Source: Desulfobulbus sp. (GTDB lineage Bacteria > Desulfobacterota > Desulfobulbia > Desulfobulbales > Desulfobulbaceae). From it: DNA of 61,229 bases. Both the position numbers and the translations under genes were made by a program. The notes beneath the pieces are model-generated. The model saw only the letters and a list, made by a program, of their open reading frames with translations. It was not told the origin of the DNA and ran no database searches. The stretch is from positions 1 through 61,229 of the forward strand of contig DRKI01000205.1 in NCBI GenBank assembly GCA_011051875.1, written 5' to 3'. Shown here one piece after another: positions 1 through 8,002 of the stretch. Every line of letters starts with the position of its first letter. Position 1 is the first letter of the stretch.

Positions 1-945
1 GGATTTGACGAGGAACTGGTGGCCGGCACCATCGATGACGACGCCAGTCTCGATATCGACCGCAAGCTCGACTCCTTCTTCGGCGAAAGCGAACCCGGGG
101 AGACCCAGGCGGAGAGCGGGCCCGATCTGACCGGGGCCCTGGAACAGGAGGAGCCGGATGAGGCCGGCGAGACCATTGCGCCTGCCCTGGCCGATGCCCC
201 GGACGAGGGTGGATTTGACGAGGCCCGGGAAGCGGATGCGATCGTCGAAGAAACCGCCGTCGATATCGAGGCAAAGCTGGACGCCTTCTTCGGCGAGACC
301 GACCGCGGAGAAACGGCTGCCAAACAGGCTGCCCCGGGTGAAATTCCCGCCGGAACAGAGGAGGAGGCCGCACCAGCGCCTGCGGCAGCCTCCATTGAAG
401 AAAAACTGGACACCTTCTTCAGCGGGGACGAAGTGGCGGAAGAGGCAGAGACTGTCCAGGAGACCGCCACCGCTGAATCCGGCCTGGCCGCCCTTGCCGG
501 CAGTATCGCCCGCCTGGCCGAGAAGCCGGCCAGGGATACCCTGGCCGAGGTCACGGCCGGCCTGGCTGCCCTGGACAGGGAGGCCCTGGGCCCGGAGCAG
601 ACGGTCCGGCTCCAGCTCCTCGACTCGGCCCTTGATATGCTTTCCCGCCTGGGCCAGCCGCCTGCCACGGAATCGGTTGAGCTCCTCGATCACCTGGTTA
701 CGACCATGCAGGAGGCTGACAGGGATCCGGCCGGACTGGCTGAATCGGTGGCCCGGTTCACCACCTGGCAGCGGCAGACCATGGAAGCGCTTCTCAATGG
801 CACGCCACGGCTCTCCAGCCAGGAACCGCCCGAACTTGCCACGGTCTCGGAGGAGCTCCGCACTGCCATCAGCGAGCTCCGCTCCTCCCTGGCCGAGGAA
901 CTGGAATCCCTGCGCCGGGAGATCAGGAAAGAACAGACGACCTGA
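1..945 (+). CDS. Acidic repeat protein with KLDxFFGE motifs (5' end missing)
   Basis: The frame is open from the first base, so the gene starts upstream; 314 residues are visible. It is Glu/Asp/Ala-rich and carries three copies of a short motif, KLDSFFGE, KLDAFFGE and KLDTFFSG, each preceded by DID/DIE/SIEE. The first two sit in a larger duplicated unit that begins GFDE. The last ~150 residues are predicted helical, and the C-terminal ~35 residues look like a charged coiled coil. No enzyme motif, signal peptide or membrane segment is visible. It converges on hypE with a 30-bp gap. I do not recognise the family. The motif spacing suggests repeated docking peptides on a disordered linker, which is inference. 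Confidence 0.6.
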   Translation, partial: GFDEELVAGTIDDDASLDIDRKLDSFFGESEPGETQAESGPDLTGALEQEEPDEAGETIAPALADAPDEGGFDEAREADAIVEETAVDIEAKLDAFFGETDRGETAAKQAAPGEIPAGTEEEAAPAPAAASIEEKLDTFFSGDEVAEEAETVQETATAESGLAALAGSIARLAEKPARDTLAEVTAGLAALDREALGPEQTVRLQLLDSALDMLSRLGQPPATESVELLDHLVTTMQEADRDPAGLAESVARFTTWQRQTMEALLNGTPRLSSQEPPELATVSEELRTAISELRSSLAEELESLRREIRKEQTT

Positions 946-975
946 CCGGATCGCCGGGCAGACCCCGGCGCCGGG

Positions 976-1983
976 TCAGCAGATCCGCGGCAGGGGCTCA
1001 CCGGCCAGGGGCTCGACCAGGCGTGAGCCGCCCGCGGCCGTGGCCAGGACCACCCGGCCCGGATACCTGGCCGTGACCTGGCCGATGCGGGCGCTCTCCC
1101 TGCCCGCTTCGGTGGCGCGCATCCGTGCCAGCACATCCGGGGCATCCTCCGCCGCCACCAGGACCACGCACTTGCCCTCGTTGGCCAGGTAGAGGGGATC
1201 CAGGCCCATGAGTTCGCAGGCCGCGCGCACCGCCGGCCGCACCGGGATGGCCGCCTCCTCGATCTCCATGCACAGCCCGGTGTCCCGGGCGATCTCGGCC
1301 AGGGTTGTCGCCAGCCCGCCCCGGGTGGGATCGCGCATGGTGTGGACCGGGTTTTCCTCCCCGAGGATACTCTGCACCAGGAAATGCAATGGCCTGGTGT
1401 CGCTTGCCAGGTTTCCCTCCACCTCCAGCCCCTCCCTGCTGGTGAGGATGGTGATCCCGTGATCGGCCAGGGTGCCGGAGAGCAGGATCACGTCACCTTC
1501 CCGGACACGGGAACCATTCACCTCGACGCCCGCAGCAAGAACCCCGATCCCCGACGTGTTGATGAAGATCCGGTCCGCCTTGCCCCGGGGCACCACCTTG
1601 GTGTCTCCGGTCACCACCCGCACCCCGGCCCGGCTGCAGGCGCGGGCGATATCGCGGATGATCTCCTCGAGCTGCATCAGTTCCAGGCCCTCCTCGAGGA
1701 TCAGGCCAAGGCTGAGACAGAGGGGGCGGGCCCCGCGCATGGCCAGGTCGTTGATGGTACCGTTGACGGCAAGATCGCCGATGGAGCCGCCGGGAAAGAC
1801 GATGGGATCCACCACGAAGCTGTCCGTGGAAAAGGCGAGCCTTCCGCCCTGGGCCGGCAGCACGGCCGCATCCTCCAGCTGGTGGAGGAGCGGATCATCG
1901 AGATGGCGGAGAAACAGGGAGGTGATCAATTCCCGGCTGGCCAGGCCGCCGCTGCCGTGATCCAGGGTGACGTGTGTTTCCAT
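976..1983 (-). CDS. hypE: Hydrogenase maturation protein HypE
   Basis: HypE dehydrates the S-carbamoyl group on its own C-terminal cysteine to thiocyanate, the source of the CN ligands of the [NiFe] active site. The 335-residue protein ends in PRIC, the diagnostic carrier Cys. It begins METHVTLDHGSGG and has the AIR-synthase/PurM-like fold motifs DSFVVDPI and TRGGLATTL. The start is the ATG at 1983, because the longer frame upstream overlaps hypD out of family alignment. It is the last gene of the leftward hypF-C-D-E run and lies 82 bp after hypD. All key residues are intact. Confidence 0.95.
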   Translation of the reverse strand: METHVTLDHGSGGLASRELITSLFLRHLDDPLLHQLEDAAVLPAQGGRLAFSTDSFVVDPIVFPGGSIGDLAVNGTINDLAMRGARPLCLSLGLILEEGLELMQLEEIIRDIARACSRAGVRVVTGDTKVVPRGKADRIFINTSGIGVLAAGVEVNGSRVREGDVILLSGTLADHGITILTSREGLEVEGNLASDTRPLHFLVQSILGEENPVHTMRDPTRGGLATTLAEIARDTGLCMEIEEAAIPVRPAVRAACELMGLDPLYLANEGKCVVLVAAEDAPDVLARMRATEAGRESARIGQVTARYPGRVVLATAAGGSRLVEPLAGEPLPRIC

Positions 1984-2065
1984 GGCGTATCCCCGCAAAG
2001 AGAAAAATATTGTGAACCTGTGCCTGGTCCCGGGACGGACGATATGATCGCCGGCCCCCGGAACC

Positions 2066-3163
2066 TCACTTTTCCCGGGCAAGGCCGCCGTACCGGTACC
2101 AGGCCGCGCAGGTGCCTTCACTCGAGACCATGCACGGTCCGACCGGGGCGGCCGGTGTGCAGCGGCTGCCGAACAGGGGGCAGTCCACCGGGCGGCAGGT
2201 GCCCTTGAGGATCCTGCCGCACCGGCAGCCGGCCGGCTCCCTGGAGGGGGCCACGGTGACCGACAGCCTGGTTGCGGCGTCGAACCGCTCATAGCGGCTG
2301 CGCAGGGCAAGGCCCGAACCCGCAATCACGCCCAGGCCCCGCCACTCGCTGGCCACCGGTTTGAACACGGCGCGGACGATCTCCCCGGCCCTGGCGTTGC
2401 CGGACGCCGTGACCACCCGCGGGTAGCAGTTTTCCACCACCGGCTCACCCGCCTGCACCTGGCGGACCAGGGCGATGATCGCCTGCAGGATATCGGCGGG
2501 CTCAAAACCGGCCACGGCACAGGCAAGGCCATGATCCCGGGCCAGGAAGGTGTAGGCATCGGCACCGATGATGCTGGAGACATGGCCGGGGCAGAGCAGG
2601 CCGTCCACCTGGAGCTCGGGGTCCTGCATCAGCACCTCCAGGGGCGGCGGCATGACCTTGTTGGCGGCAAAAACCGAAAAATTGCCGATCCCGGTCCGCT
2701 GCGCCTCAAGGATGGTGGCCGCAATGGTGGGCGTGGTGGTCTCAAAGCCGACAGAGAGAAAGACCACCTCCTGCTCCGGCTGCCGGGCGGCAAGCTGCAG
2801 CGCGTCCATGGGAGAATAGACAATGCGGATATCGGCGCCGCCGGCCCGGGCCGTGGCCAGGGAGCCGTTGCTGCCGGGCACCCGGATCATGTCCCCGAAC
2901 GTGGCGATGATCACCCCCTCCCGGCCGGCCAGCTCGACAAAGGCGTCGATCACACCGGCAGGGGTGACGCAGACCGGGCAGCCCGGGCCGGAGACGAGCC
3001 GGATCTCAGGAGGCAGCAGGGAACGAAGCCCGTGCCGGAAAATGGCCATGGTGTGGGTTCCGCACACCTCCATGATCCGGACCGGCCGCCGCACCAGCCG
3101 GTGCAGGTGGCTGCCGAGGCTGCGGGCCAGGTCACGGTCCCGGTACTCGTCCACGTATTTCAC
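2066..3163 (-). CDS. hypD: Hydrogenase maturation protein HypD
   Basis: HypD is the iron-sulfur scaffold on which, with HypC, the Fe(CN)2CO unit is built. The 365 residues carry the family signatures EVCGTHT, GPGCPVCVTP, the GFETT thiol-redox motif and the C-terminal Cys set (CRCG, CRPVDCPLFGSRC) that binds the 4Fe-4S cluster. Length is normal. Its ATG overlaps the hypC stop by 4 bp, indicating translational coupling. Confidence 0.96.
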   Translation of the reverse strand: MKYVDEYRDRDLARSLGSHLHRLVRRPVRIMEVCGTHTMAIFRHGLRSLLPPEIRLVSGPGCPVCVTPAGVIDAFVELAGREGVIIATFGDMIRVPGSNGSLATARAGGADIRIVYSPMDALQLAARQPEQEVVFLSVGFETTTPTIAATILEAQRTGIGNFSVFAANKVMPPPLEVLMQDPELQVDGLLCPGHVSSIIGADAYTFLARDHGLACAVAGFEPADILQAIIALVRQVQAGEPVVENCYPRVVTASGNARAGEIVRAVFKPVASEWRGLGVIAGSGLALRSRYERFDAATRLSVTVAPSREPAGCRCGRILKGTCRPVDCPLFGSRCTPAAPVGPCMVSSEGTCAAWYRYGGLAREK

Positions 3164-3429
3164 TTTCCATCCCCCGGATCCTGATCGATGGCCGCGGCCA
3201 TCTGCTGCATCAGGCGCAGGTTGGCCCGCGCCTCGGCAGGGTCCAGGCAGTGGATGGCAAACCCGGCATGAATGATCAGGTAATCACCGATCTCCGGCTG
3301 CCGGTCCACCAGGTCCAGCCGCACCTCCCTGCGGATACCGTCGGCATCGACGATTGCCAGTCCCGGTGCAAACAGGCTGTTGCCGCCCTCCCTGATTTCG
3401 ACCACCTTCATGGGTATGGCCAGACACAT
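3160..3429 (-). CDS. hypC: Hydrogenase maturation chaperone HypC
   Basis: This small chaperone (89 aa) carries the Fe(CN)2CO unit from HypD to the hydrogenase large-subunit precursor. The start at 3429 gives the obligatory N-terminal MCLAIP, whose Cys2 is the functional ligand, and it has an upstream GGAGAA ribosome site. The OB-like core ends in the GDYLIIHAGFAI signature. The gene overlaps hypD by 4 bp and follows hypF by 32 bp. Two hydrogenases are encoded nearby but only one hypC is in the window, so it probably serves both; that is inference. Confidence 0.95.
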   Translation of the reverse strand: MCLAIPMKVVEIREGGNSLFAPGLAIVDADGIRREVRLDLVDRQPEIGDYLIIHAGFAIHCLDPAEARANLRLMQQMAAAIDQDPGDGK

Positions 3430-3461
3430 TGTATTCTCCTTTGCCAGAAGTACGGTACAGA

Positions 3462-5810
3462 TCAGGACCGACCGCCTGCAGCAGCCTCCCCTGCCCGGAG
3501 ACACCATTCCCCGGCAGGTTCCTCACCCGCGGCAGCCAGGACCTGGCCCAGGGCGATGCCGCCGTCATTGACCGGCACCTGTTCACCGCTGTAGACCGCC
3601 AGCCCCTTCTCCTCCAGGCGGCGGGCAAGCCCGGCCAGCAGCAACCGGTTCTGGAAACAGCCGCCACCGAGCAGCACGTTTTCTATTCTGTTGCCTGCCC
3701 CCTCCAGGGTCTCCAGCACGGCGATCACAGAGGCTGTCAGCCAGGCATGGAAGGCGGCCGCCATGAGTGCCGGTTCCGTTTCGCGGCGGATGTCCTCCAG
3801 CAGGCTGCGCACCATGGGCCCGAAGTCAAGGACCGGCAGTTCCTCCTGGCGCACCAGCACCGGGTATTCCCGTTCCTGCCGGGAACCTGCCGCCCTGCGG
3901 GCTAGGTTTTCCAGCTCCATGGCCGCTTGCCCCTCGAAGGAGACCTCCTGCCGGATGCCGATGAGCGCGGCCACACCGTCAAAGAGACGGCCGACACTGG
4001 AACAGAGCGGGCTGTTGATGCCGCGGCCGAGCATGGTGGCGATGGCCTTGCGCAGGGAAGGCGGCAGTGTCTGCAATCCCGGCGGCAGGAGGTCCTGCCG
4101 GGTGATGTCCACGCCCGCGGCCGCCAGCAGGGACAGGCCGGCCCGCCAGGTCTGTACCGCGGCCTGGTCACCGCCGGGCAGCCGGAACCTGGCCAGGCGG
4201 CCGCAGCGTTCGTACCGGTGCCCCTGCAGCCGGAGGAATTCACCGCCCCAGACGGTCCTGTCCGGGCCAAGACCAGCGCCGTCAAAGACAACGGCCAGAC
4301 CGGCGGCAAGACCGTGCTCGGCCATGATGGCGGCCCCGTGGGCATGGTGGTGCTGGACCCTGACCAGGGGCAACCCCAGGCCTGCGCCGAACCGACTGCT
4401 GAGATAGTCGGGATGGAGGTCGCAGGCCACCCGCTCCGGACGTACGTCCAGGACCTGTTCCAGCAGGCGCACCGATTCCTCGAAGAACACCATGTTGTCC
4501 GGCCCCTTGAGATCACCGATGTGCTGGCCGGGGAACACCTGCCCGTCCCTGGCCAGGCAGAAGGTATTTTTTTGTTCCGCACCGCAGGCGAGCAGGTGCC
4601 TGTCCACCTGCCGCACACCCAGGGGCATGGGCACATACCCCCGGGCGCGGCGGATCATCTGCAGCCGGCTGCGCACCACCCGCGCCACGGAGTCATCCAC
4701 CCGGGTCAGAATATCCCGGTCATGGACCAGGAAAAAGTCGGCAATGCCGGCCAGGCGGCAGAAGGCCTCCCGGTTGTCCGTGCAGATGGGCTCGCCCCCC
4801 GCGTTGCCCGAGGTCATGACCAAGACAGGCGGGCACTGATCCATGGCAAAGAGGAGGTGATGGAGCGGGGTGCAGGGCAGCATGATCCCCAGTTCATCGG
4901 TGGACGGTGCCAGCAGATCCGGCAGCGGGGATGGTCTGCGACGGAGCAGGACAATGGGCCGCCCGGGCGAGACGAGCAGTTCCTGTTCTTGGTCGGAGAT
5001 ACGGGCGATCCCGGAGGCCCGCTCCAGGTCAGGCACCATCACGGCAAGGGGCTTGGCCGGGCGATTCTTCCGCTGCCGCAGCAGCCTGACAGCACGCTCC
5101 GAGGCCGCGTCGACCGCGAGCTGAAAGCCGCCAAGCCCCTTGATGGCCACGATATGGCCCCGGGCCAGGGCACGGGCGCAGCTGGCCAGAGCCTCGCTGT
5201 CCGCGCCCAGCGCCCTGCCCTGCCGGTCGTGCCAGGCAAGACGCGGGCCGCAGGCGGGACAGGCGTTGGGCTGGGCGTGGAACCTGCGGTCGCCGGGATC
5301 GTGGTATTCCCGGCTGCACTCGGGGCACATGGTGAACGCGGCCATGGAGGTCCGGACGCGATCATAGGGAAGCTGCCGGATGATGGTCAGCCGCGGACCA
5401 CAGTTGGTGCAGTTGGTAAAGGGATAGTGGTACCGCCGGTTGCCCGGGGTGAAGATATCGGCCAGGCAGTCGTCACAGGTGGCAATATCGGGCGGCACCA
5501 TGGTGGTGGCGCCCTCTTCCATGCTGCTGGCGCCGATGACAAAGGAGGTGACCGCCTCCACCTCGGTGGCCGTGACCTCGATGGCGCTGATCCGTGCCAG
5601 GGCCGGGGCCTCGCTGCGCAGGAGTTCCAGGAAACGGCTGACCTGCGGGCCGGCGTCGCAGAGACGGATCTCCACGCCCCGGCCCGAGTTGACCACTGAC
5701 CCGACCAGGCCGAGACGACGGGCCAGGGTATAGACAAAGGGCCGGAAGCCTACCCCCTGGACGATCCCCGCCACACTGATTTTCACTCCCCGGGCCACTG
5801 TATGCGCCAT
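3462..5810 (-). CDS. hypF: Carbamoyltransferase HypF
   Basis: HypF makes carbamoyl-AMP from carbamoyl phosphate and transfers the carbamoyl group to HypE. The 782 residues show, in order, an N-terminal acylphosphatase domain (VQGVGFRPFVY), two Cys4 zinc motifs (CDDCLAD/CTNCGP and CPECSREY/CPACGP), a YrdC-like domain (KGLGGFQLAVD) and a Kae1-like C-terminal domain with VQHHHAH and GGGCFQNR. The start at 5810 puts the acylphosphatase domain at the N-terminus as usual. It is the first gene of the leftward hyp operon and faces the rightward hydrogenase genes across about 150 bp containing TTGTGCA-type sites. Confidence 0.96.
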   Translation of the reverse strand: MAHTVARGVKISVAGIVQGVGFRPFVYTLARRLGLVGSVVNSGRGVEIRLCDAGPQVSRFLELLRSEAPALARISAIEVTATEVEAVTSFVIGASSMEEGATTMVPPDIATCDDCLADIFTPGNRRYHYPFTNCTNCGPRLTIIRQLPYDRVRTSMAAFTMCPECSREYHDPGDRRFHAQPNACPACGPRLAWHDRQGRALGADSEALASCARALARGHIVAIKGLGGFQLAVDAASERAVRLLRQRKNRPAKPLAVMVPDLERASGIARISDQEQELLVSPGRPIVLLRRRPSPLPDLLAPSTDELGIMLPCTPLHHLLFAMDQCPPVLVMTSGNAGGEPICTDNREAFCRLAGIADFFLVHDRDILTRVDDSVARVVRSRLQMIRRARGYVPMPLGVRQVDRHLLACGAEQKNTFCLARDGQVFPGQHIGDLKGPDNMVFFEESVRLLEQVLDVRPERVACDLHPDYLSSRFGAGLGLPLVRVQHHHAHGAAIMAEHGLAAGLAVVFDGAGLGPDRTVWGGEFLRLQGHRYERCGRLARFRLPGGDQAAVQTWRAGLSLLAAAGVDITRQDLLPPGLQTLPPSLRKAIATMLGRGINSPLCSSVGRLFDGVAALIGIRQEVSFEGQAAMELENLARRAAGSRQEREYPVLVRQEELPVLDFGPMVRSLLEDIRRETEPALMAAAFHAWLTASVIAVLETLEGAGNRIENVLLGGGCFQNRLLLAGLARRLEEKGLAVYSGEQVPVNDGGIALGQVLAAAGEEPAGEWCLRAGEAAAGGRS

Positions 5811-5832
5811 TCCACGTGATATGCCTGGAAAC

Positions 5833-5968
5833 TGTGCATTGTGCGAGATGTGCAGAACGGTTTGCACAAAAAACCGTATTCCCTGATTTTTCATTGAAAA
5901 GTACAGGCTGGCAGACTATATGTAAAGACATAATCGGAAAAATGCTCCCCAGCACAATATGCACAAAA
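5833..5968. promoter_or_regulatory. TTGTGCA-type repeats between hypF and the protease gene
   Basis: The divergent region holds TGTGCA at 5833, TTGTGC at 5839, TGTGCA at 5849, TTTGCACAAA at 5861-5870 and AGCACAATATGCACAAAA at 5951-5968. The same half-site is arrayed in front of hynB at 14303-14342 and forms a perfect palindrome there. The region is AT-rich compared with the flanking genes. The likely role is an operator for one regulator controlling both hydrogenase blocks. The regulator is not proven; the helix-turn-helix Hdr protein encoded next door is a candidate. Confidence 0.55.
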
Positions 5969-6471
5969 CCATATTCCCCCGGCGCATGGTCCTGGGATGC
6001 GGCAATACCCTGCTCGGCGATGACGGGTTCGGGCCGGCGGTCATCCGGGCCCTGCACAATGATCGCAAGCTGCCGGCCGGGGTGACCTGCGCCGACGTGG
6101 GCACCGGCATCCGGGACCACCTGTTCAATTTTCTCCTGGCACCCGGCCTGGCGCCCGAACGGCTGATCATCGTCGATGCGGTGGCCGGTACGGACCGGGA
6201 GCCGGGCGAGGTCTTCCTTCTCCGTCCGCCCCGGCCGGACGACCGCGCCGGCGGCCATGATCTCTCCCTGCACCGGGGTCCTGGCCTTGCAATCCTGCAG
6301 CAGCTGGTCGCCCACACCACCATCGATATCATCGCCGCCCGGCCGGCGCGCATCCCGGCGACCGTGAGCCCCGGCCTCTCCCCGGCCATGCGCAACGCGG
6401 TCCGCCGGGCCGCCGGCCTGGTCCTGCAGCTCCTCTCCGGCCCCGGCCCGGCAACCGAGGCGGGACCATGA
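5959..6471 (+). CDS. Hydrogenase maturation protease (HyaD/FrhD family)
   Basis: This nickel-dependent endopeptidase family removes the C-terminal tail of the large subunit after nickel insertion. The 170-residue protein has the N-terminal family signature LGCGNTLLGDDGFG, with the nickel-binding acidic residue in DDGFG, and the central VDAVAG. The start is uncertain: ATG 5959 or ATG 5986 (MVLGCGN) are both possible and neither has a clear ribosome site. It heads the Hdr/Mvh genes and overlaps the next start (ATGA), so it most likely processes the selenocysteine-containing MvhA-like subunit; HynD at 18 kb would serve the other hydrogenase. Confidence 0.85.
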   Translation: MHKTIFPRRMVLGCGNTLLGDDGFGPAVIRALHNDRKLPAGVTCADVGTGIRDHLFNFLLAPGLAPERLIIVDAVAGTDREPGEVFLLRPPRPDDRAGGHDLSLHRGPGLAILQQLVAHTTIDIIAARPARIPATVSPGLSPAMRNAVRRAAGLVLQLLSGPGPATEAGP

Positions 6472-7913
6472 CCTACACCTTCCGGGTCAGCGCACTGGCG
6501 GCGGAGTTCGGGGTCCACCGCAACACCATCCGCAACTGGATCCGGAACGGCTCCCTGCCCGCCCGGCCCGGACCCGGCCGGCAGTATGTCATGGAATGGG
6601 AGGCATACCGGGCCCTCTGCGAGCGCTACGGCCGCTCGCCCCGCCCTGGGACGGACCGGGTAAAGGACCCGGCAATGCTGCAGCAGATGGCTGGTAAGGC
6701 CGACCTGCCACCGGTCTTCCTTGGCCGGCGCAGCCCCACCTTCACCGAATCCCCGGCCTGGATCGAATCCTGCCTGGCCTGCGGCAGTTGTGCCGCGGCC
6801 TGTCCCATCTCCGGCGTGGACGGTCTTGATCCCTGCCGGATCATCCGCATGGCCCTGCTCGACCTGGAAGAAGAACTGCTGGCCACGGACTGGCCGTGGA
6901 AATGCACTCTCTGCGGGCGGTGCGAGGAAAGCTGTCCCATGGCAGTGGGAATCGTCGGCTTCATGCGCCATATCCGCTCGCTCCGCGACCGGGAACGGGT
7001 GCCGGGTCCCATCCACAGCGGTGTCACTACCTGCCTGGAGCGCGGCAACAACCTGGGCATCCCGGAGCAGGATTTCCTTGCCCTCCTGGACGACCTGGGC
7101 AGGGAACTCGCACTCTCCTGCCCGGGTTTCACTGTGCCGGTGGACCGGTACGGGGCCCGGTTGCTGGTGACCATAAACTCCAAGGAACCCTTTACCGAGC
7201 CCGATTCCATGAAATGGTGGTGGCGGATATTCCATGAAGCCGGTGAATCCTGGACCATTGCTTCGAGCAACTGGGAAGGGGTCAACTGGGGATTCTTCTC
7301 CGGCGACGACGAGGCCATGCGGACCATTGTCGGCCGGATGGTGGACAACCTGCAGCGGCTCAACTGCTCGGCCCTGCTCCTGCCGGAGTGAGGCCACGCC
7401 TACCTGGCAACCCGGTACGGGCTGCAGACATGGTTTCCCGAGGCCCTCGAACAGTTCACCATCTACTCGGTGTTCGACCTGCTGCAGGAATATATCGACC
7501 AGGACCGGATCCGCCTGGACAGGACCATTCATACCGGGCGGACCACCTACCACGATCCGTGCAACTACGGCCGCAGGTCGCAGCAGCTCTTCGGACACGG
7601 CTATTTCGAGGAGGGGCGGGCCATTACCCGGGCCTGCTGTCCGGACTTCGTGGACATGCAGCCCCCGGGCGCCGACAACTACTGCTGCGGCGCCGGCGGC
7701 GGGCTCTGGTCCATGCCCTATGCCGCGGAGCGTGTCTTTCACGGTCGGCTCAAGGCACGGCAGATCCGGGAGACCGGAGCCCGGCTGGTGATCGCGCCCT
7801 GCCACAACTGCCGGGACCAGATCCTCAGGTCGCTGAACAGGGAATATGAGCTCGACATCGAGGTCAAGTATCTGTGGCAGCTGGTGGCAGACTCCCTGGC
7901 CGGTCCGTCGTGA
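6468..7913 (+). CDS. Helix-turn-helix / Fe-S / CCG-domain Hdr-like protein, selenocysteine at UGA 7389
   Basis: Reading through the UGA at 7389-7391 gives one 481-residue protein with Sec308. Residues 1-55 form a MerR/excisionase-type helix-turn-helix (FGVHRNTIRNWIRNGSLPAR). At about 100-170 are two 4Fe-4S motifs, CLACGSCAAACP and CTLCGRCEESCP. The rest is an HdrB/HdrD-like CCG region. The UGA falls in LLLPE-U-GHAY, where relatives have PECGHAY, and the frame continues into a canonical second CCG domain (HDPCNYG, CCGAGGG, APCHNC). Such domains bind noncubane clusters and reduce disulfides. The start overlaps the protease stop (ATGA). A DNA-binding domain on such a protein is unusual. A true nonsense mutation is unlikely because conservation continues downstream. 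Confidence 0.85.
7398..7422 (+). other. Candidate SECIS hairpin of the hdr-like gene
   Basis: Six bases after the UGA, GCCTACC pairs with GGTA and GGC across a two-base bulge, leaving a 9-base loop TGGCAACCC. Position and size fit a bacterial SECIS read by SelB, which lies within the coding frame just downstream of the UGA. It is weaker than the other two hairpins of this locus. Confidence 0.5.
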
Positions 7914-7927
7914 CCGGGCAGGGACGG

Positions 7928-7995
7928 AGCGCCTGTGCCTGCGTACAGTTCCGGGAATGTGAAAAACAACGCGTTATTAATCCTGTGACCAGGAA
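7928..7995 (+). repeat. Solo end of a family-B inverted-repeat element upstream of hdrA
   Basis: The stretch resembles the right end of the element at 42469-42537: a CCTGTGCC core, CGTACA, GTGAAAAACAACG and finally AATCCTGTGACC. No matching left end is seen in the preceding gene, so only half an element is present. It separates the hdr-like gene from hdrA and ends 8 bp before the hdrA start codon, so it supplies or borders the ribosome-binding sequence AGGA. Confidence 0.6.
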
Positions 7996-8002
7996 TACAA
8001 CG

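Noticed and set aside
5473-6315. Long antisense frames across the hypF 5' region
   Set aside because: They are GC-rich mirror frames of real genes without ribosome sites or family motifs.
7388-7849. Separate gene after the UGA of the hdr-like gene
   Set aside because: This frame is not the one that continues the CCG domain; the in-frame readthrough from 7389 to 7913 carries the conserved Cys motifs.
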